Positions 41,877 to 49,539 of a stretch of DNA of 49,539 nucleotides are shown one piece after another (the first letter of the stretch is position 1; each line of letters starts with the position of its first letter). Position numbers and translations under genes: made by a program. The stretch lies in the NCBI GenBank assembly GCA_945877815.1, contig CAMDWJ010000030.1, positions 1 to 49,539 on the forward strand, in the 5' to 3' direction. The notes beneath the pieces are model-generated. The model was not told where the DNA came from. It made no database searches and saw nothing but the letters and a program-made list of their open reading frames with translations. Source of the DNA: Caenispirillum bisanense. Lineage in GTDB: Bacteria; Pseudomonadota; Alphaproteobacteria; Rhodospirillales; UBA2165.

Positions 41877-42482
41877 ATGTGCTCGCGCCTCGATAACCAA
41901 CGTGACGTGGTCATGCAGCATTTCGATATTGACGATGGCAACCCGTCTGCGCTGGCAGCTAAATGGGGCGAGATTTTTCCGACCGACCCGACACTCATTG
42001 TCGGGCCAGACCGTCGAACGATTGTCCGGCGATGGGGTCTCGTTGCCGAGTGGTCAAATCGACCGATTATCAATGCCAGATCCGAAGAGGTAACGAGCAA
42101 GCGGTCCTTTCGGCCGCTTCTACAAAATCGCTGCCTCATCCCCGTTACCGGTTATTATGAATGGCGTGTCGATGGTGAGCGGAAGGTAAAGACCAAAATC
42201 AACACGAACGGGATACTCCCGATTGCAGGATTGATGACATCCGATCGGTTCGTTCTGTTCACGTGCGCTCCGAGCCCCGCAATCACGCATATCCATGACC
42301 GTATGCCGGCGATATTGGCTGATGAAGATGCCATCACGGATTGGCTTGATCCCAACACTGATTTTGCCAAACTCCAGCCGCTACTGATGCCATATGCAAA
42401 GCCGCTGTCTTTCACCGAGTTAGATCAACCACCGCGGCCGGCGCGCACACGTCCGGAACCACGCCAAGCGAGCCTATTCTAA
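41877..42482 (+). CDS. SRAP/YedK-family DNA-abasic-site protein (HMCES-like)
   Basis: A 201-residue protein of the SOS-response-associated peptidase family. The ATG is followed by Cys2, which becomes the N-terminal catalytic residue. Conserved Asn66 (INARSEE), Glu95 (VTGYYEW) and His140 (THIHDRMPAIL) complete the site. In homologs Cys2 forms a stable thiazolidine link with abasic sites in single-stranded DNA, shielding them until repair. Intact; the C-terminal tail is Pro/Arg-rich. It is 25 bases before the next gene. Confidence 0.95.
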   Translation: MCSRLDNQRDVVMQHFDIDDGNPSALAAKWGEIFPTDPTLIVGPDRRTIVRRWGLVAEWSNRPIINARSEEVTSKRSFRPLLQNRCLIPVTGYYEWRVDGERKVKTKINTNGILPIAGLMTSDRFVLFTCAPSPAITHIHDRMPAILADEDAITDWLDPNTDFAKLQPLLMPYAKPLSFTELDQPPRPARTRPEPRQASLF

Positions 42483-42507
42483 AAACACGACAGGAGAGAC
42501 CGAAGCC

Positions 42508-42963
42508 ATTAGCAATCCCAACCTCATCATTCCCGCATTGGGCGGACTTTACGACGCAACATCTAAATATGCCGTCCCGCTCATCCGCGTTGCCACCGGC
42601 CTGATCCTCATGCCGCATGGCGCGCAAAAATTGTTCGGCATGTTTGGCAGCAATCCCGATGCCGTCGCCCGCTTCTTCAGCAAGATCGGGTTGGAACCGG
42701 CGGAATTGTTGGTGATGGCCGTCGGATTGGTCGAATTTTTTGGCGGCCTCCTCCTAGCCATCGGGTTCCTGACCCGCCCCGCCGCCGCTGCGATTTTCGT
42801 GGTGCTCACGGTCGCGTGGTTTAAGGTTCACTTGCCCAATGGATTTTTCGCTGGTGCGAATGGCATTGAATTTCCGCTACTCTGGTCGATCCTCGCGCTC
42901 GCATTCGTGCTGCGTGGCGGCGGCGAGTATTCCGTCGATCAAAAAATCGGCAAGGAATTTTAG
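42508..42963 (+). CDS. DoxX-family membrane protein (probable ATT start)
   Basis: A small membrane protein of the DoxX type with four hydrophobic segments: AVPLIRVATGLILMPHGAQK, LLVMAVGLVEFFGGLLLAIG, PAAAAIFVVLTVAWFKVHLP and EFPLLWSILALAFVLRGGG. Standard start codons give TTG at 42538, which lacks a ribosome binding site. An AGGAGAG at 42492-42498 instead points to an ATT at 42508, reading ISNPNLIIPALGGLYDATSK, a usual DoxX opening. So I place the start there (151 residues) and note 42538 as the alternative. Function: DoxX proteins are membrane subunits of redox systems or of unknown role. Confidence 0.85.
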   Translation: MSNPNLIIPALGGLYDATSKYAVPLIRVATGLILMPHGAQKLFGMFGSNPDAVARFFSKIGLEPAELLVMAVGLVEFFGGLLLAIGFLTRPAAAAIFVVLTVAWFKVHLPNGFFAGANGIEFPLLWSILALAFVLRGGGEYSVDQKIGKEF

Positions 42964-42965
42964 AT

Positions 42966-43361
42966 TTACGCCGCGCCGATATAGCTCGTCAGATCGATAA
43001 TCTCCAGAACGTTGCCGTCCGGATCGTGAAAGTAAAATCGCGGTCCGTTAACGGCACCGTTCTGGCGATCTTCTTCAAAGACGATCGGCACATTCTTTTT
43101 CTGTAGCTCGTCTCGCGCCTGGACATAGTCCTCATGCGTGACCTTGAAGGCGTGATGGATATTCTGCACCCGCGCGGTGGAGATTGGTGCATCGACCTTG
43201 GCGAGGATCACGCAATCGCCGCCGGCGTCGAGAAACACCATACCGTTCTTGCCGCGTTCGGGTTGCACAACCTCCATGCCAAGGACATCTTCGTAGAAAG
43301 CCTGAGAGCGCTTGAGGTCGGTGACCGGTATCGTGAAATGGGCGAGACCTGTGATCTTCAT
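42966..43361 (-). CDS. VOC-family (glyoxalase/bleomycin-resistance-fold) protein
   Basis: A 131-residue protein starting MKITGLAHFTIPVTDLKRSQ, a classic VOC opening, with paired beta-alpha-beta modules. The likely metal ligands are His8 near the start, the His of IHHAFKV in the middle, and a C-terminal Glu in FHDPDGNVLEIIDLT. Members include dioxygenases, glyoxalase I and resistance proteins. Substrate unknown. It lies 2 bases from the convergent DoxX gene stop and 7 bases downstream of the PEP-mutase-like gene on the same strand, so it is likely the second gene of a two-gene operon. Confidence 0.92.
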   Translation of the reverse strand: MKITGLAHFTIPVTDLKRSQAFYEDVLGMEVVQPERGKNGMVFLDAGGDCVILAKVDAPISTARVQNIHHAFKVTHEDYVQARDELQKKNVPIVFEEDRQNGAVNGPRFYFHDPDGNVLEIIDLTSYIGAA

Positions 43362-43368
43362 ATCGGCC

Positions 43369-44205
43369 TCAGGTGCGAGGAAATTTGGCGTTCACCGCCG
43401 GGGTTTCCAGTCCGTCCTTCAGGAAATCGAATTTCCCATCCGATTTAAGCTGCGCCAACGTCCGCGCAAGATACCCAAATGCAACACGCGGCAATCCGGT
43501 GGCGAGAGAAATCCGTTTCACGCCCGCTGCCGTCAAAGTGGCGACATCCAAATTGACGCTCGCCATCACATTTATCGGCCCTTCGATCTCGCGGGCCAGA
43601 ATCCGGATCGTCTCGATTTTCTGGAACAGGATCGGATAAACGCAATCGGCACCGGCCCTGAGATACGCATTGCCGCGCCGGATCGCTTCGGCAACCCTAA
43701 CGTCCTCAGGGCGCGCGCGATCGAAGGCAAGATCGGTTCGCGCGTTGATAACCATTGGCACGCCGATCGTATTTGCCATCGCACGCGCGGCAGCGATTCG
43801 CTCGACGGCCAACGATTCATCGAAGATCGTTCCCTTGGCATGATCGATGCCGTCTTCGATGTTAAGACCGACGGCGCCGGCTTCGGCCGCGCCGCGCACG
43901 ATCTCAGCGACCGCATCGGGTGCCGAGCCATAACCCGCCTCGAGATCGGCTGTCACAGGCACGGAGACAACCGCCGCCATCCGGGCAACGGCGCCCAGCA
44001 TTTCGTCACGGGTCAGAATCTGCCCATCGGGCCGGCCGAGCGCCCAGGTAACGCCCGCACTGGTCGTCGCAACGGCAGAGAAACCGGCTTCAGCCACCAA
44101 CACCGCCGTAGCCGCATCCCAGGCATTGGGCAGCACGAGTGGCTCGGAGCGCGCATGCAGCCCACGCAAAATTACGGCCTTGGCGGACAACTCTGAGATA
44201 TTCAT
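43369..44205 (-). CDS. isocitrate lyase/PEP mutase superfamily protein
   Basis: A 278-residue TIM-barrel protein of the isocitrate lyase/phosphoenolpyruvate mutase group. The ATG at 44205 is downstream of a GGGGGG stretch. Features are LVLPNAWDAATAVLVAEAGF, TTSAGVTWALGRPDGQI, PVTADLEAGYG (metal-binding D and E) and LNIEDGIDH. The KKCGH-type catalytic loop of isocitrate lyase is not apparent, so it is a PEP mutase-like C-C or P-C bond enzyme such as methylisocitrate-lyase-like or oxaloacetate-decarboxylase-like. Followed by the VOC gene, 7 bases downstream. Confidence 0.9.
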   Translation of the reverse strand: MNISELSAKAVILRGLHARSEPLVLPNAWDAATAVLVAEAGFSAVATTSAGVTWALGRPDGQILTRDEMLGAVARMAAVVSVPVTADLEAGYGSAPDAVAEIVRGAAEAGAVGLNIEDGIDHAKGTIFDESLAVERIAAARAMANTIGVPMVINARTDLAFDRARPEDVRVAEAIRRGNAYLRAGADCVYPILFQKIETIRILAREIEGPINVMASVNLDVATLTAAGVKRISLATGLPRVAFGYLARTLAQLKSDGKFDFLKDGLETPAVNAKFPRT

Positions 44206-44295
44206 GGAAATGCCCCCCGCTCTTAACGCGGAAGAGTGGCAGACGGGCCGCACTCGAACAAGGTGCAGCCCGCCTCTGCATGAAAGGACTCCGGT

Positions 44296-45577
44296 CTATT
44301 TCCAGCTCAGATCGCTCATGTAGAAGCCGTAGATTTCGTAACGGCCGCCTTTGCGGACTTGGACCTCGTCGATATGGATCATTTGCGCGAAAGTTGAAGC
44401 GACGGGAAGGATGTAAGCGTCCTTGGCGTTGCGGTCGAGGAGTTGCTTCATGACCGCGCGCCGCTGAGTATCGTCCATGGTCGTGTCCGCCGTCTTGGCG
44501 AGTTTCACCATATCGTCGTCCAAGAAGTACTTGTTACGCGCACCTTCCGGATCGAAGAAGAAACTAGTTGTTCCGGAAACATCGGGTACCCGCGGACTAT
44601 GGATCGACATACGGATCGTGGTTTCGCCTTCGCTTTCCTTCTTTCGATAGTTGAGCATCGTGCGCTCGTCGATCTTCGCATTCATGCCGATCTTGCGGAG
44701 TTGGCCGGACATGGCCTTGGCAACCTCGGCCACGACGGTATTGAGCACCGTCGAGATTTCGAGATCGAGCCCATTCGGATAGCCGGCTTCGGCCAATAGC
44801 TTTTTCGCGCCATCGGGATCGTATTTGATCGTGCCGTCTGTGAAATCGCAGCCGACCATGAAGCCCGCAACCTGAGTGCGCGGATCGGGAATGATCTTCA
44901 CCATAACATTCCCGATGTTGGTCAACGGTTTGGCGATACCACCATGTTTATAGTCGGCGTTCTTAGTCATCAAGATGCCCTTATTGCTGTCGAACTGGGT
45001 CATCTTGTAGGGGCCGGTACCGACGGGACTCTTGCCGTAATCGTTGCGCTTTTCGACGTTTTTGTGAATGTGCTCCGGATAGATCCAGGTTTCATAGGCA
45101 AGCTTCGTGAGGAAGAAGGGAGCCGGATTTTCCGAGGTGATGCGGACTTTCGCCGGCCCAATCTTCTCGACCTTGCTGATCCACGCCCACAATTCGCGAT
45201 TGCGCAGGCGCGATTTCGGATCGATCAGCCAGTTGAGCGTATAGACCACATCGTCGGCTGTGAACTTCTCGCCATCCTGCCACTTGATGCTTTCGTTGAT
45301 CTCGAATTCATATGTTTTGTCGTCGATCTTCGTCCACGACTTGGCCAGCAAGGGGGCAACCTTATTGTTCACTTCGTCATAGGCGATCAGGTTGTCGTGC
45401 ATGGCCTCGGCCAGAAAGCGATTAGGCGAACCCGATTATACATGGATCGGACGTCGCGATGTCGCGCACTTCCGGCATGCGGAAGACATCCTTGGATTTT
45501 TGAGCGAGCGCGTCCCCGCCGACGAAACCAATGGCCAAACCCAATGCTGTCACGGAAATGAAGCGCGAGGCGCGCAT
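44296..45577 (-). pseudogene. ABC transporter solute-binding protein, family 5, degenerate
   Basis: The start at 45577 with GGGAGGAC gives a normal signal peptide (MRASRFISVTALGLAIGFVG) and QKSKDVF. The frame then breaks. Removing one G from the G3 run at 45431-45433 (CCC on the plus strand) restores NRFLAEAMHDNLIAYDE and the rest to 44296. A second lesion is visible against the paralog at 38512. The chain jumps from VAGFMVG straight to CDFTDGTIKYDPDGAKK, so about 100 residues of the middle are missing in frame (near 44850). Both lesions argue for a nonfunctional gene. The paralogs are intact. Confidence 0.88.
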
Positions 45578-45709
45578 CTTGTCCTCCCTTGTGTTTATGT
45601 CGAACGGTCGGGCTTTATGTCCCTTGGAAGCGTTGCTTCTCGTGTAAATTACTGCGCAGCGCCGCATCTGCACAATGGCAGGCGAAACAATTCCGGTAGG
45701 TAGAATGAG

Positions 45710-46399
45710 ATGAGCGATCTCGTATCGAGCCTAGTCCACCCGCGAAACACGGTGATTTTCGACCTGGATGGCACACTGATCGACAGCGTTCAGGGGATCA
45801 CCGCGTCAATGAATACCGCTTTGCGCGAGATGGGTCGCCGCCCTCTCGACAGAACCGAGGTCCTGCCGATGATCGGCGATGGCGGGTTGCACACCGTAAA
45901 ATTGGGATTGAACGCCACCGGCGGCAGCACCGGCGTCGATCTGGATGCCGTTTTTGCCCGATGGACTCGCGCCTATACCGAAGACCAAGTCGTCAAGATC
46001 GAAGCCTATCCGCGGGTACTACAAACACTCGAGTTGCTCACCGCAGAAGGTCTCAATCTCGGACTCTGCACCAACAAAACACGGGCCGTTACGATGCCTA
46101 TTCTCGCGGCGGCGGGACTGGCGCGATTCTTCGATATCGTGGTTACGCCGGAAGACACGCCCTTCCGGAAGCCCGACGGGCGGCATATTCTTGCGACCAT
46201 CGCAGCGATGGGGGCCGAGCCCACCCGCTGCGCCTACGTCGGTGATAGCGAAATCGATGCCGCAGCAGCCGCGAGTGCCGGCATTCCCTTCATCCTCGTG
46301 ACCTATGGCTATCGCCGCGGACCGATCGCCGAGATACGCGCCGATGCCTTGATCGACGATTTCGGCGATTTGCCGGCTGCGCTCACGCGATTGTCTTGA
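45710..46399 (+). CDS. HAD-family phosphoglycolate phosphatase-like hydrolase
   Basis: A 229-residue HAD protein. Motif I is VIFDLDGTLIDSVQG (Asp nucleophile and Asp acid), motif II LGLCTNKTRAV, motif III FRKPDGRHI and motif IV YVGDSEIDAAAAASAGIPFI. This is the Gph-like layout with a helical cap. It probably dephosphorylates 2-phosphoglycolate or another small phosphate ester. Divergent from the broken binding-protein gene. It is followed, 113 bases later, by tRNA-Lys. Confidence 0.93.
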   Translation: MSDLVSSLVHPRNTVIFDLDGTLIDSVQGITASMNTALREMGRRPLDRTEVLPMIGDGGLHTVKLGLNATGGSTGVDLDAVFARWTRAYTEDQVVKIEAYPRVLQTLELLTAEGLNLGLCTNKTRAVTMPILAAAGLARFFDIVVTPEDTPFRKPDGRHILATIAAMGAEPTRCAYVGDSEIDAAAAASAGIPFILVTYGYRRGPIAEIRADALIDDFGDLPAALTRLS

Positions 46400-46512
46400 A
46401 AAAGAGCTGATTTCCGCCGCTGGCCGATTTGCCGAAATCGCGCTCAAAATTCCGAAATTTGGGCCAAGTAAGCTTTTGCCTGCCGAGTCTTTCTGCTAAA
46501 CCCCTGCCATAA

Positions 46513-46588
46513 GCGCCCGTAGCTCAGTTGGTAGAGCATCGCACTTTTAATGCGGTTGTCGTTGGTTCGAATCCAACCGGGCGTACCA
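46513..46588 (+). tRNA. tRNA-Lys (anticodon UUU)
   Basis: Acceptor stem GCGCCCG pairs with CGGGCGT (first pair G-U). The D arm is GCTCAGTTGGTAGAGC. The anticodon stem TCGCA/TGCGG encloses CTTTTAA with anticodon TTT at 46546-46548. The T arm is GTTGG-TTCGAAT-CCAAC. Discriminator A at 46585 and encoded CCA at 46586-46588. The 3' flank contains repeats and a transposase remnant. Confidence 0.97.
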
Positions 46589-46879
46589 AACTCCTGCAAA
46601 ATCAGCGCCTTATCCGAAAATGTAACAGCTTATCGGCCCACAGGATTCCGCCATTTCTCGCGGGTCACTGTTACACTTTTTTGTCTCGATAATTGCCTGT
46701 TCGCGAGAGAGTAAAAATGAACGAAATTGTTACACCGAAAAAATAGAAAACTGTTACACCGCTCAAAGATTATTGAGTTTTCTGGAGATTTTAGCACCGA
46801 AATTAAATCAACCGAGCGCACCATTCTTAGTCTAATGAAATCAATGTATTACACCATAAAAGGCTAAGTCTGGTGTGAC
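46589..46879. other. AT-rich tRNA-Lys 3' flank
   Basis: About 290 bases with no gene that I can support. The composition is clearly lower in GC than the rest of the window. The region holds repeated TGTTACAC motifs (separate entry). A minus-strand frame at 46630-46824 has no ribosome binding site and a low-complexity, Phe/Ser-rich composition. Together with the downstream transposase remnant, it looks like a mobile-element scar. Confidence 0.5.
46621..46761. repeat. iterated TGTTACAC motifs
   Basis: TGTTACACCG occurs at 46728-46737 and at 46752-46761 (24 bases apart). TGTTACAC is at 46669-46676, and TGTAACA, the inverse, is at 46621-46627. A looser TATTACACC lies near 46848. Such clusters beside a tRNA may be recombinase arm sites or operators. 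No integrase gene is nearby, so this is inference. Confidence 0.45.
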
Positions 46880-47195
46880 ATGTTTGGCCCCTTTACTCCA
46901 CGCCTGCTCCAAGCCATGCCCCCGCAAGCTGCACGCTGGCGCATTACACGCTTCATCAACCATATTGGCTTCCGGCTCGATCCCGTACGCCGGGCATTGC
47001 GGACTTTCGCAACCCGCATCGAACGCTTCGTTCAGAGATGGACATCGTCGCACTCCAGCGCCCGTCTTGACGGGCCTCAATGCAATCTTCGAGGCCGCAA
47101 TCGCTCTCTCACGCGGTTACCGGAAAACCGCCACCTTCATAACCGTCATCGAACTGATAGCCGCACCGCTGCCCGAGATCCTCAAATCCACTTGA
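46880..47195 (+). mobile_element. transposase C-terminal remnant, ISL3-like, frameshifted
   Basis: Two frames join into one transposase tail. The first frame reads RRALRTFATRIERFVQRWTS then HSSARLDG, near 46997-47077. The second frame continues with LNAIFEAAIALSRGYRKTAT then FITVIELIAAPLPEILKST, ending at a TGA at 47195. The combined string (HSNARLEGLN..F.AA..RARGYR....FI.IIYLIAAPL..L.KST) resembles the C-terminus of ISL3-family transposases. A base was lost or gained near 47077. Upstream, an ATG frame at 46880 may be its continuation. The family call is from memory of the motif. Confidence 0.55.
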
Positions 47196-47331
47196 CAAGC
47201 CTCGACACGATATCATGTACTGAACAGTAATATGCAATTAACGGTTAGTTGAGCAGCAAAAAGGGTATTAAAGCTAGAGCTTTAGACCATTTAGCGGCTT
47301 TCGGGTGCAATGCGGCCATCGGGGGCGCTGC

Positions 47332-49539
47332 GTGGATTCGTTGGAAAAGGCTCCTGGCGACGTCCAAGTGATATCAGTGGAAGGAACCGGAGCAATCCGG
47401 ATCCCCGGGCAACTTTGGCTGGAACACGCCAAATTCGTTCGCGAAGGCGCCGACCTGCTTCTGGTCGGCGCCGACGGCGTCAAAATACTGATTTTCGATT
47501 ATTTCCGCTCGGAAACCCCGCCTGCCCTCATGACCGATGCCGGCGGCACCTTCAGCGCCGCCTTGGTCGCCAAACTGGCGGGCCCCGAGGCTCCGGGCCA
47601 GTTCGCGCAGGCCGCGGCCGGTTCGGTTGCCCAGCCGATCGGCCGTATCGAGACGATTGCCGGCCCGGTTGAGATTACCCGTGCCGATGGTACACGTGTT
47701 ACGGGTTCCAAGGGCGATCCAGTCTTTGCCGGCGATGTGGTCGAAACCGGCGCCCGCGCAGCAGTTTCGCTCCTCTTGGCCGACGACAGCGTATTTTCGC
47801 TGGCCGATAACGGCCGCGTTGTGCTCGACGAGATGGTCTACGACCCGTCCGCACAAACCGGCAAGATGGGCTTGTCCATCGTCACCGGTGTCTTGTCATT
47901 CGTTAGCGGCAAGATCGCCAAGATCGATCCCGACGCAATGACCCTGACGACGCCTGTTGCCACCGTTGGTATCCGGGGCACGACCGGCAGCATAAATTCC
48001 GGAACTACCCTCACCATCGTCCTGTCGCGCGACCCGGACGGCACGATCGGCGAACTCTCGATTACGACGACTCAGGGCGTTCAGGTCCTCAACAGCAATT
48101 TCGCCGCTTTATCGGTCGCCAGCGACGGTTCGACCCAAACCTTCACCATGACTGCGGCGCAGTTGCAGCAGACGTTCGGCGCGGCATTGGGCGGCTTGAA
48201 CGTGGCTCTTTCAGCCCTCGGCCTCACTTTACCGGATGCCAAGCCGAACCTTTCGCCGGCACAAGGTCCGGACGGCGTCGGCCAAAAAGATCAAGGGTTC
48301 GTTCCGACCGAACTTACGGACCAGTTCAACCAGGCCCAACAGGCCGGAGAACAACTAAAACAACTTTTCCAAACCAAACTCGAGGACGTAAATCTTAAAA
48401 TCAACAACATCCTCGATGTTAAAGTTGATCTCCCGTCGGTCGCGGCTTTGCGCGTTGAGTTTGCAGCGATAGACTATAGCGGCCTCGTTTCCCCCCTAGT
48501 CTCAATCGTCCAGAACGCACTCGCCGCCGCACAAAAGGCGGGCTCGGTCGAAACTCAGGCTGCAAGCAAGTTGTCTGCCATTGCCAATACGGTCGTAACT
48601 TTGTCGACCGCAAGCAGCGTCGGTCTATCGTCGACGCAGGCTCAGGAACTGGCAAGTGTAGTCACCGCACCCATGAAAGCGCTGGGCGCTGCGGGTGCTC
48701 TGTCCGCAAGCGCTTCGGCATTTTCGAAAGTGGTTCTGGCCGCTGCTGCCGAGGCAGCCAAGGGTAATGCAATCGATCCAGCCGTCTTAGCTCAGCTTCT
48801 GAAGACGGCCGCCGACTTGACGGCATCCGCCGCCAAGATGGAAAAAATCGTCACGGCCGCAATAACCGCGACAGATGGCGCTTGGACCGCGACCCTGACA
48901 TCGGCGAAGGCGGCTAAAGCAGCTGGCGGCTCTGCAACGAGCGTCCTGGCCTCCGCCAAGATCGCCATAACTGCAAACTTCGAAACCAAGGTAAATGCAG
49001 CTCTCAATGGGTCGGGCGTCTCCTACAGTGAACTCACCACGATCGCAGACGACATTAAGACCGGTCTCGCCACCCTAAATACGCAAATCCAAGCCCGCCC
49101 CATTTCGACTTCTCTGGCCAATGCGCTGAACGCAACGATCAGCACCGCAAATCATGCAGCCGATACGGCGATGCATGCCAAAGAGACAATTGGCGCGATC
49201 GATGCGGCGACGATGTTGGCTAAGGCCACACTGGCCTTCGATTCGGCGACGCTCTCGAAAACCGCTCAGGCCAATGCCGACGCAGCGGTCAATGTTGGAT
49301 CCATTGGCGCCGGGATCGACGCAAGCGCTCTCGCGCTCTTTAACCAAATCCTGACCGTCGATCAATCTTCCGAAAGCAGCGCGAATGAAGCCACGACGGG
49401 CATCGGTGACGCCGTCACCGCGACGCAGGCTGCACAGGATTACTTAGACGGCACAGCACAATCAAAATTAGCAAAAGCTCAAGCCGACGCAGCTACGGCT
49501 CACACCGATCTTGCCGCCAAAGAGGCAGCGGCGGATGCA
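47332..49539 (+). CDS. large FecR-domain surface/secreted protein, 5' part
   Basis: Open from GTG 47332 (GGGGG about 6 bases upstream) to the right edge, so at least 736 residues. The true start could be another upstream GTG. Residues 1-100 are a short N-terminal segment without an evident signal peptide. Residues about 104-215 form a FecR-type domain: GRIETIAGPVEITRADGTRV, then GDVVETGARAAVSLLLADDS, and TPVATVGIRGTTGS at its end. From about 330 on, the chain is Ala/Ser/Thr-rich, low-complexity and helical (for example KAQADAATAHTDLAAKEAAA). FecR domains occur at the N-terminus of large secreted adhesins and surface proteins (type I secretion or autotransporter). The C-terminus is outside the window. 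Confidence 0.85.
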   Translation, partial: MDSLEKAPGDVQVISVEGTGAIRIPGQLWLEHAKFVREGADLLLVGADGVKILIFDYFRSETPPALMTDAGGTFSAALVAKLAGPEAPGQFAQAAAGSVAQPIGRIETIAGPVEITRADGTRVTGSKGDPVFAGDVVETGARAAVSLLLADDSVFSLADNGRVVLDEMVYDPSAQTGKMGLSIVTGVLSFVSGKIAKIDPDAMTLTTPVATVGIRGTTGSINSGTTLTIVLSRDPDGTIGELSITTTQGVQVLNSNFAALSVASDGSTQTFTMTAAQLQQTFGAALGGLNVALSALGLTLPDAKPNLSPAQGPDGVGQKDQGFVPTELTDQFNQAQQAGEQLKQLFQTKLEDVNLKINNILDVKVDLPSVAALRVEFAAIDYSGLVSPLVSIVQNALAAAQKAGSVETQAASKLSAIANTVVTLSTASSVGLSSTQAQELASVVTAPMKALGAAGALSASASAFSKVVLAAAAEAAKGNAIDPAVLAQLLKTAADLTASAAKMEKIVTAAITATDGAWTATLTSAKAAKAAGGSATSVLASAKIAITANFETKVNAALNGSGVSYSELTTIADDIKTGLATLNTQIQARPISTSLANALNATISTANHAADTAMHAKETIGAIDAATMLAKATLAFDSATLSKTAQANADAAVNVGSIGAGIDASALALFNQILTVDQSSESSANEATTGIGDAVTATQAAQDYLDGTAQSKLAKAQADAATAHTDLAAKEAAADA

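Overview
The window reads as the chromosome of a GC-rich free-living alphaproteobacterium, probably Rhodospirillales-like. The lineage is an inference from gene content and was not computed. Supporting signs are a tripartite tricarboxylate transporter (TTT) operon, CtaA heme A synthase, a DUF1244 protein, a RIME-like double palindrome, and many solute-binding proteins and small-molecule catabolic enzymes. There is no rRNA operon, CRISPR array or intact prophage. Two tRNA genes (Thr-UGU and Lys-UUU) each have a gene-poor 3' flank littered with mobile-element debris.

Layout. 1-1.2 kb: 5' part of a GMC oxidoreductase, a RIME-like repeat and a cupin. 1.3-3.9 kb: accessory scar with a hypothetical gene, a decayed HigBA-like toxin-antitoxin pair, tRNA-Thr, transposase debris and an intact ParDE module with a palindromic operator. 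4-7 kb: complete TTT operon (binding protein, small and large membrane subunits). 7-9.4 kb: an HTH/cyclic-nucleotide-domain protein and a family 5 ABC solute-binding protein. 9.7-12.5 kb: gamma-glutamyltransferase plus MFS transporter. 12.5-15 kb: an enoyl-CoA hydratase-like protein, a hypothetical gene and an orphan DmsC-like membrane anchor. 14.8-18.5 kb: GNAT-C39 peptidase fusion, RLAN/ATP-grasp ligase and a convergent M14-like (DUF2817) peptidase. 18.5-23.2 kb: FAH-family hydrolase, S41 lipoprotein protease, DHH phosphoesterase and CtaA. 23.2-28.1 kb: carbamoyltransferase with two TPR proteins, one a SPINDLY-type glycosyltransferase. 28.1-32.9 kb: DUF4202 and a 1403-residue membrane-anchored coiled-coil protein built of about 42 repeats of 25 residues. 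33-36.5 kb: DUF1244, UbiX, a GT4 glycosyltransferase, an alpha/beta hydrolase and a broken MarC gene. 36.6-41 kb: MarR regulator, Rieske oxygenase, a second family 5 binding protein, and an SDR protein. 41-46.4 kb: NUDIX, SRAP/YedK, DoxX, VOC and a PEP-mutase/isocitrate-lyase-like enzyme, then a decayed third family 5 binding protein and a HAD phosphatase. 46.5-49.5 kb: tRNA-Lys, repeats, a transposase remnant, and the 5' part of a large FecR-domain protein running off the edge.

How the genes work together. Much of the window is scavenging: TTT and ABC binding proteins, gamma-glutamyl hydrolysis followed by an MFS exporter or importer, and ring-hydroxylating and hydrolase-type enzymes. None of the three ABC binding proteins has a permease or ATPase gene here, and one is a pseudogene. 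The parts most worth a second look are the ATP-grasp ligase / GNAT-protease / M14-like peptidase group, which looks like a make-and-remove peptide-modification system, and the 25-residue-repeat coiled-coil protein.
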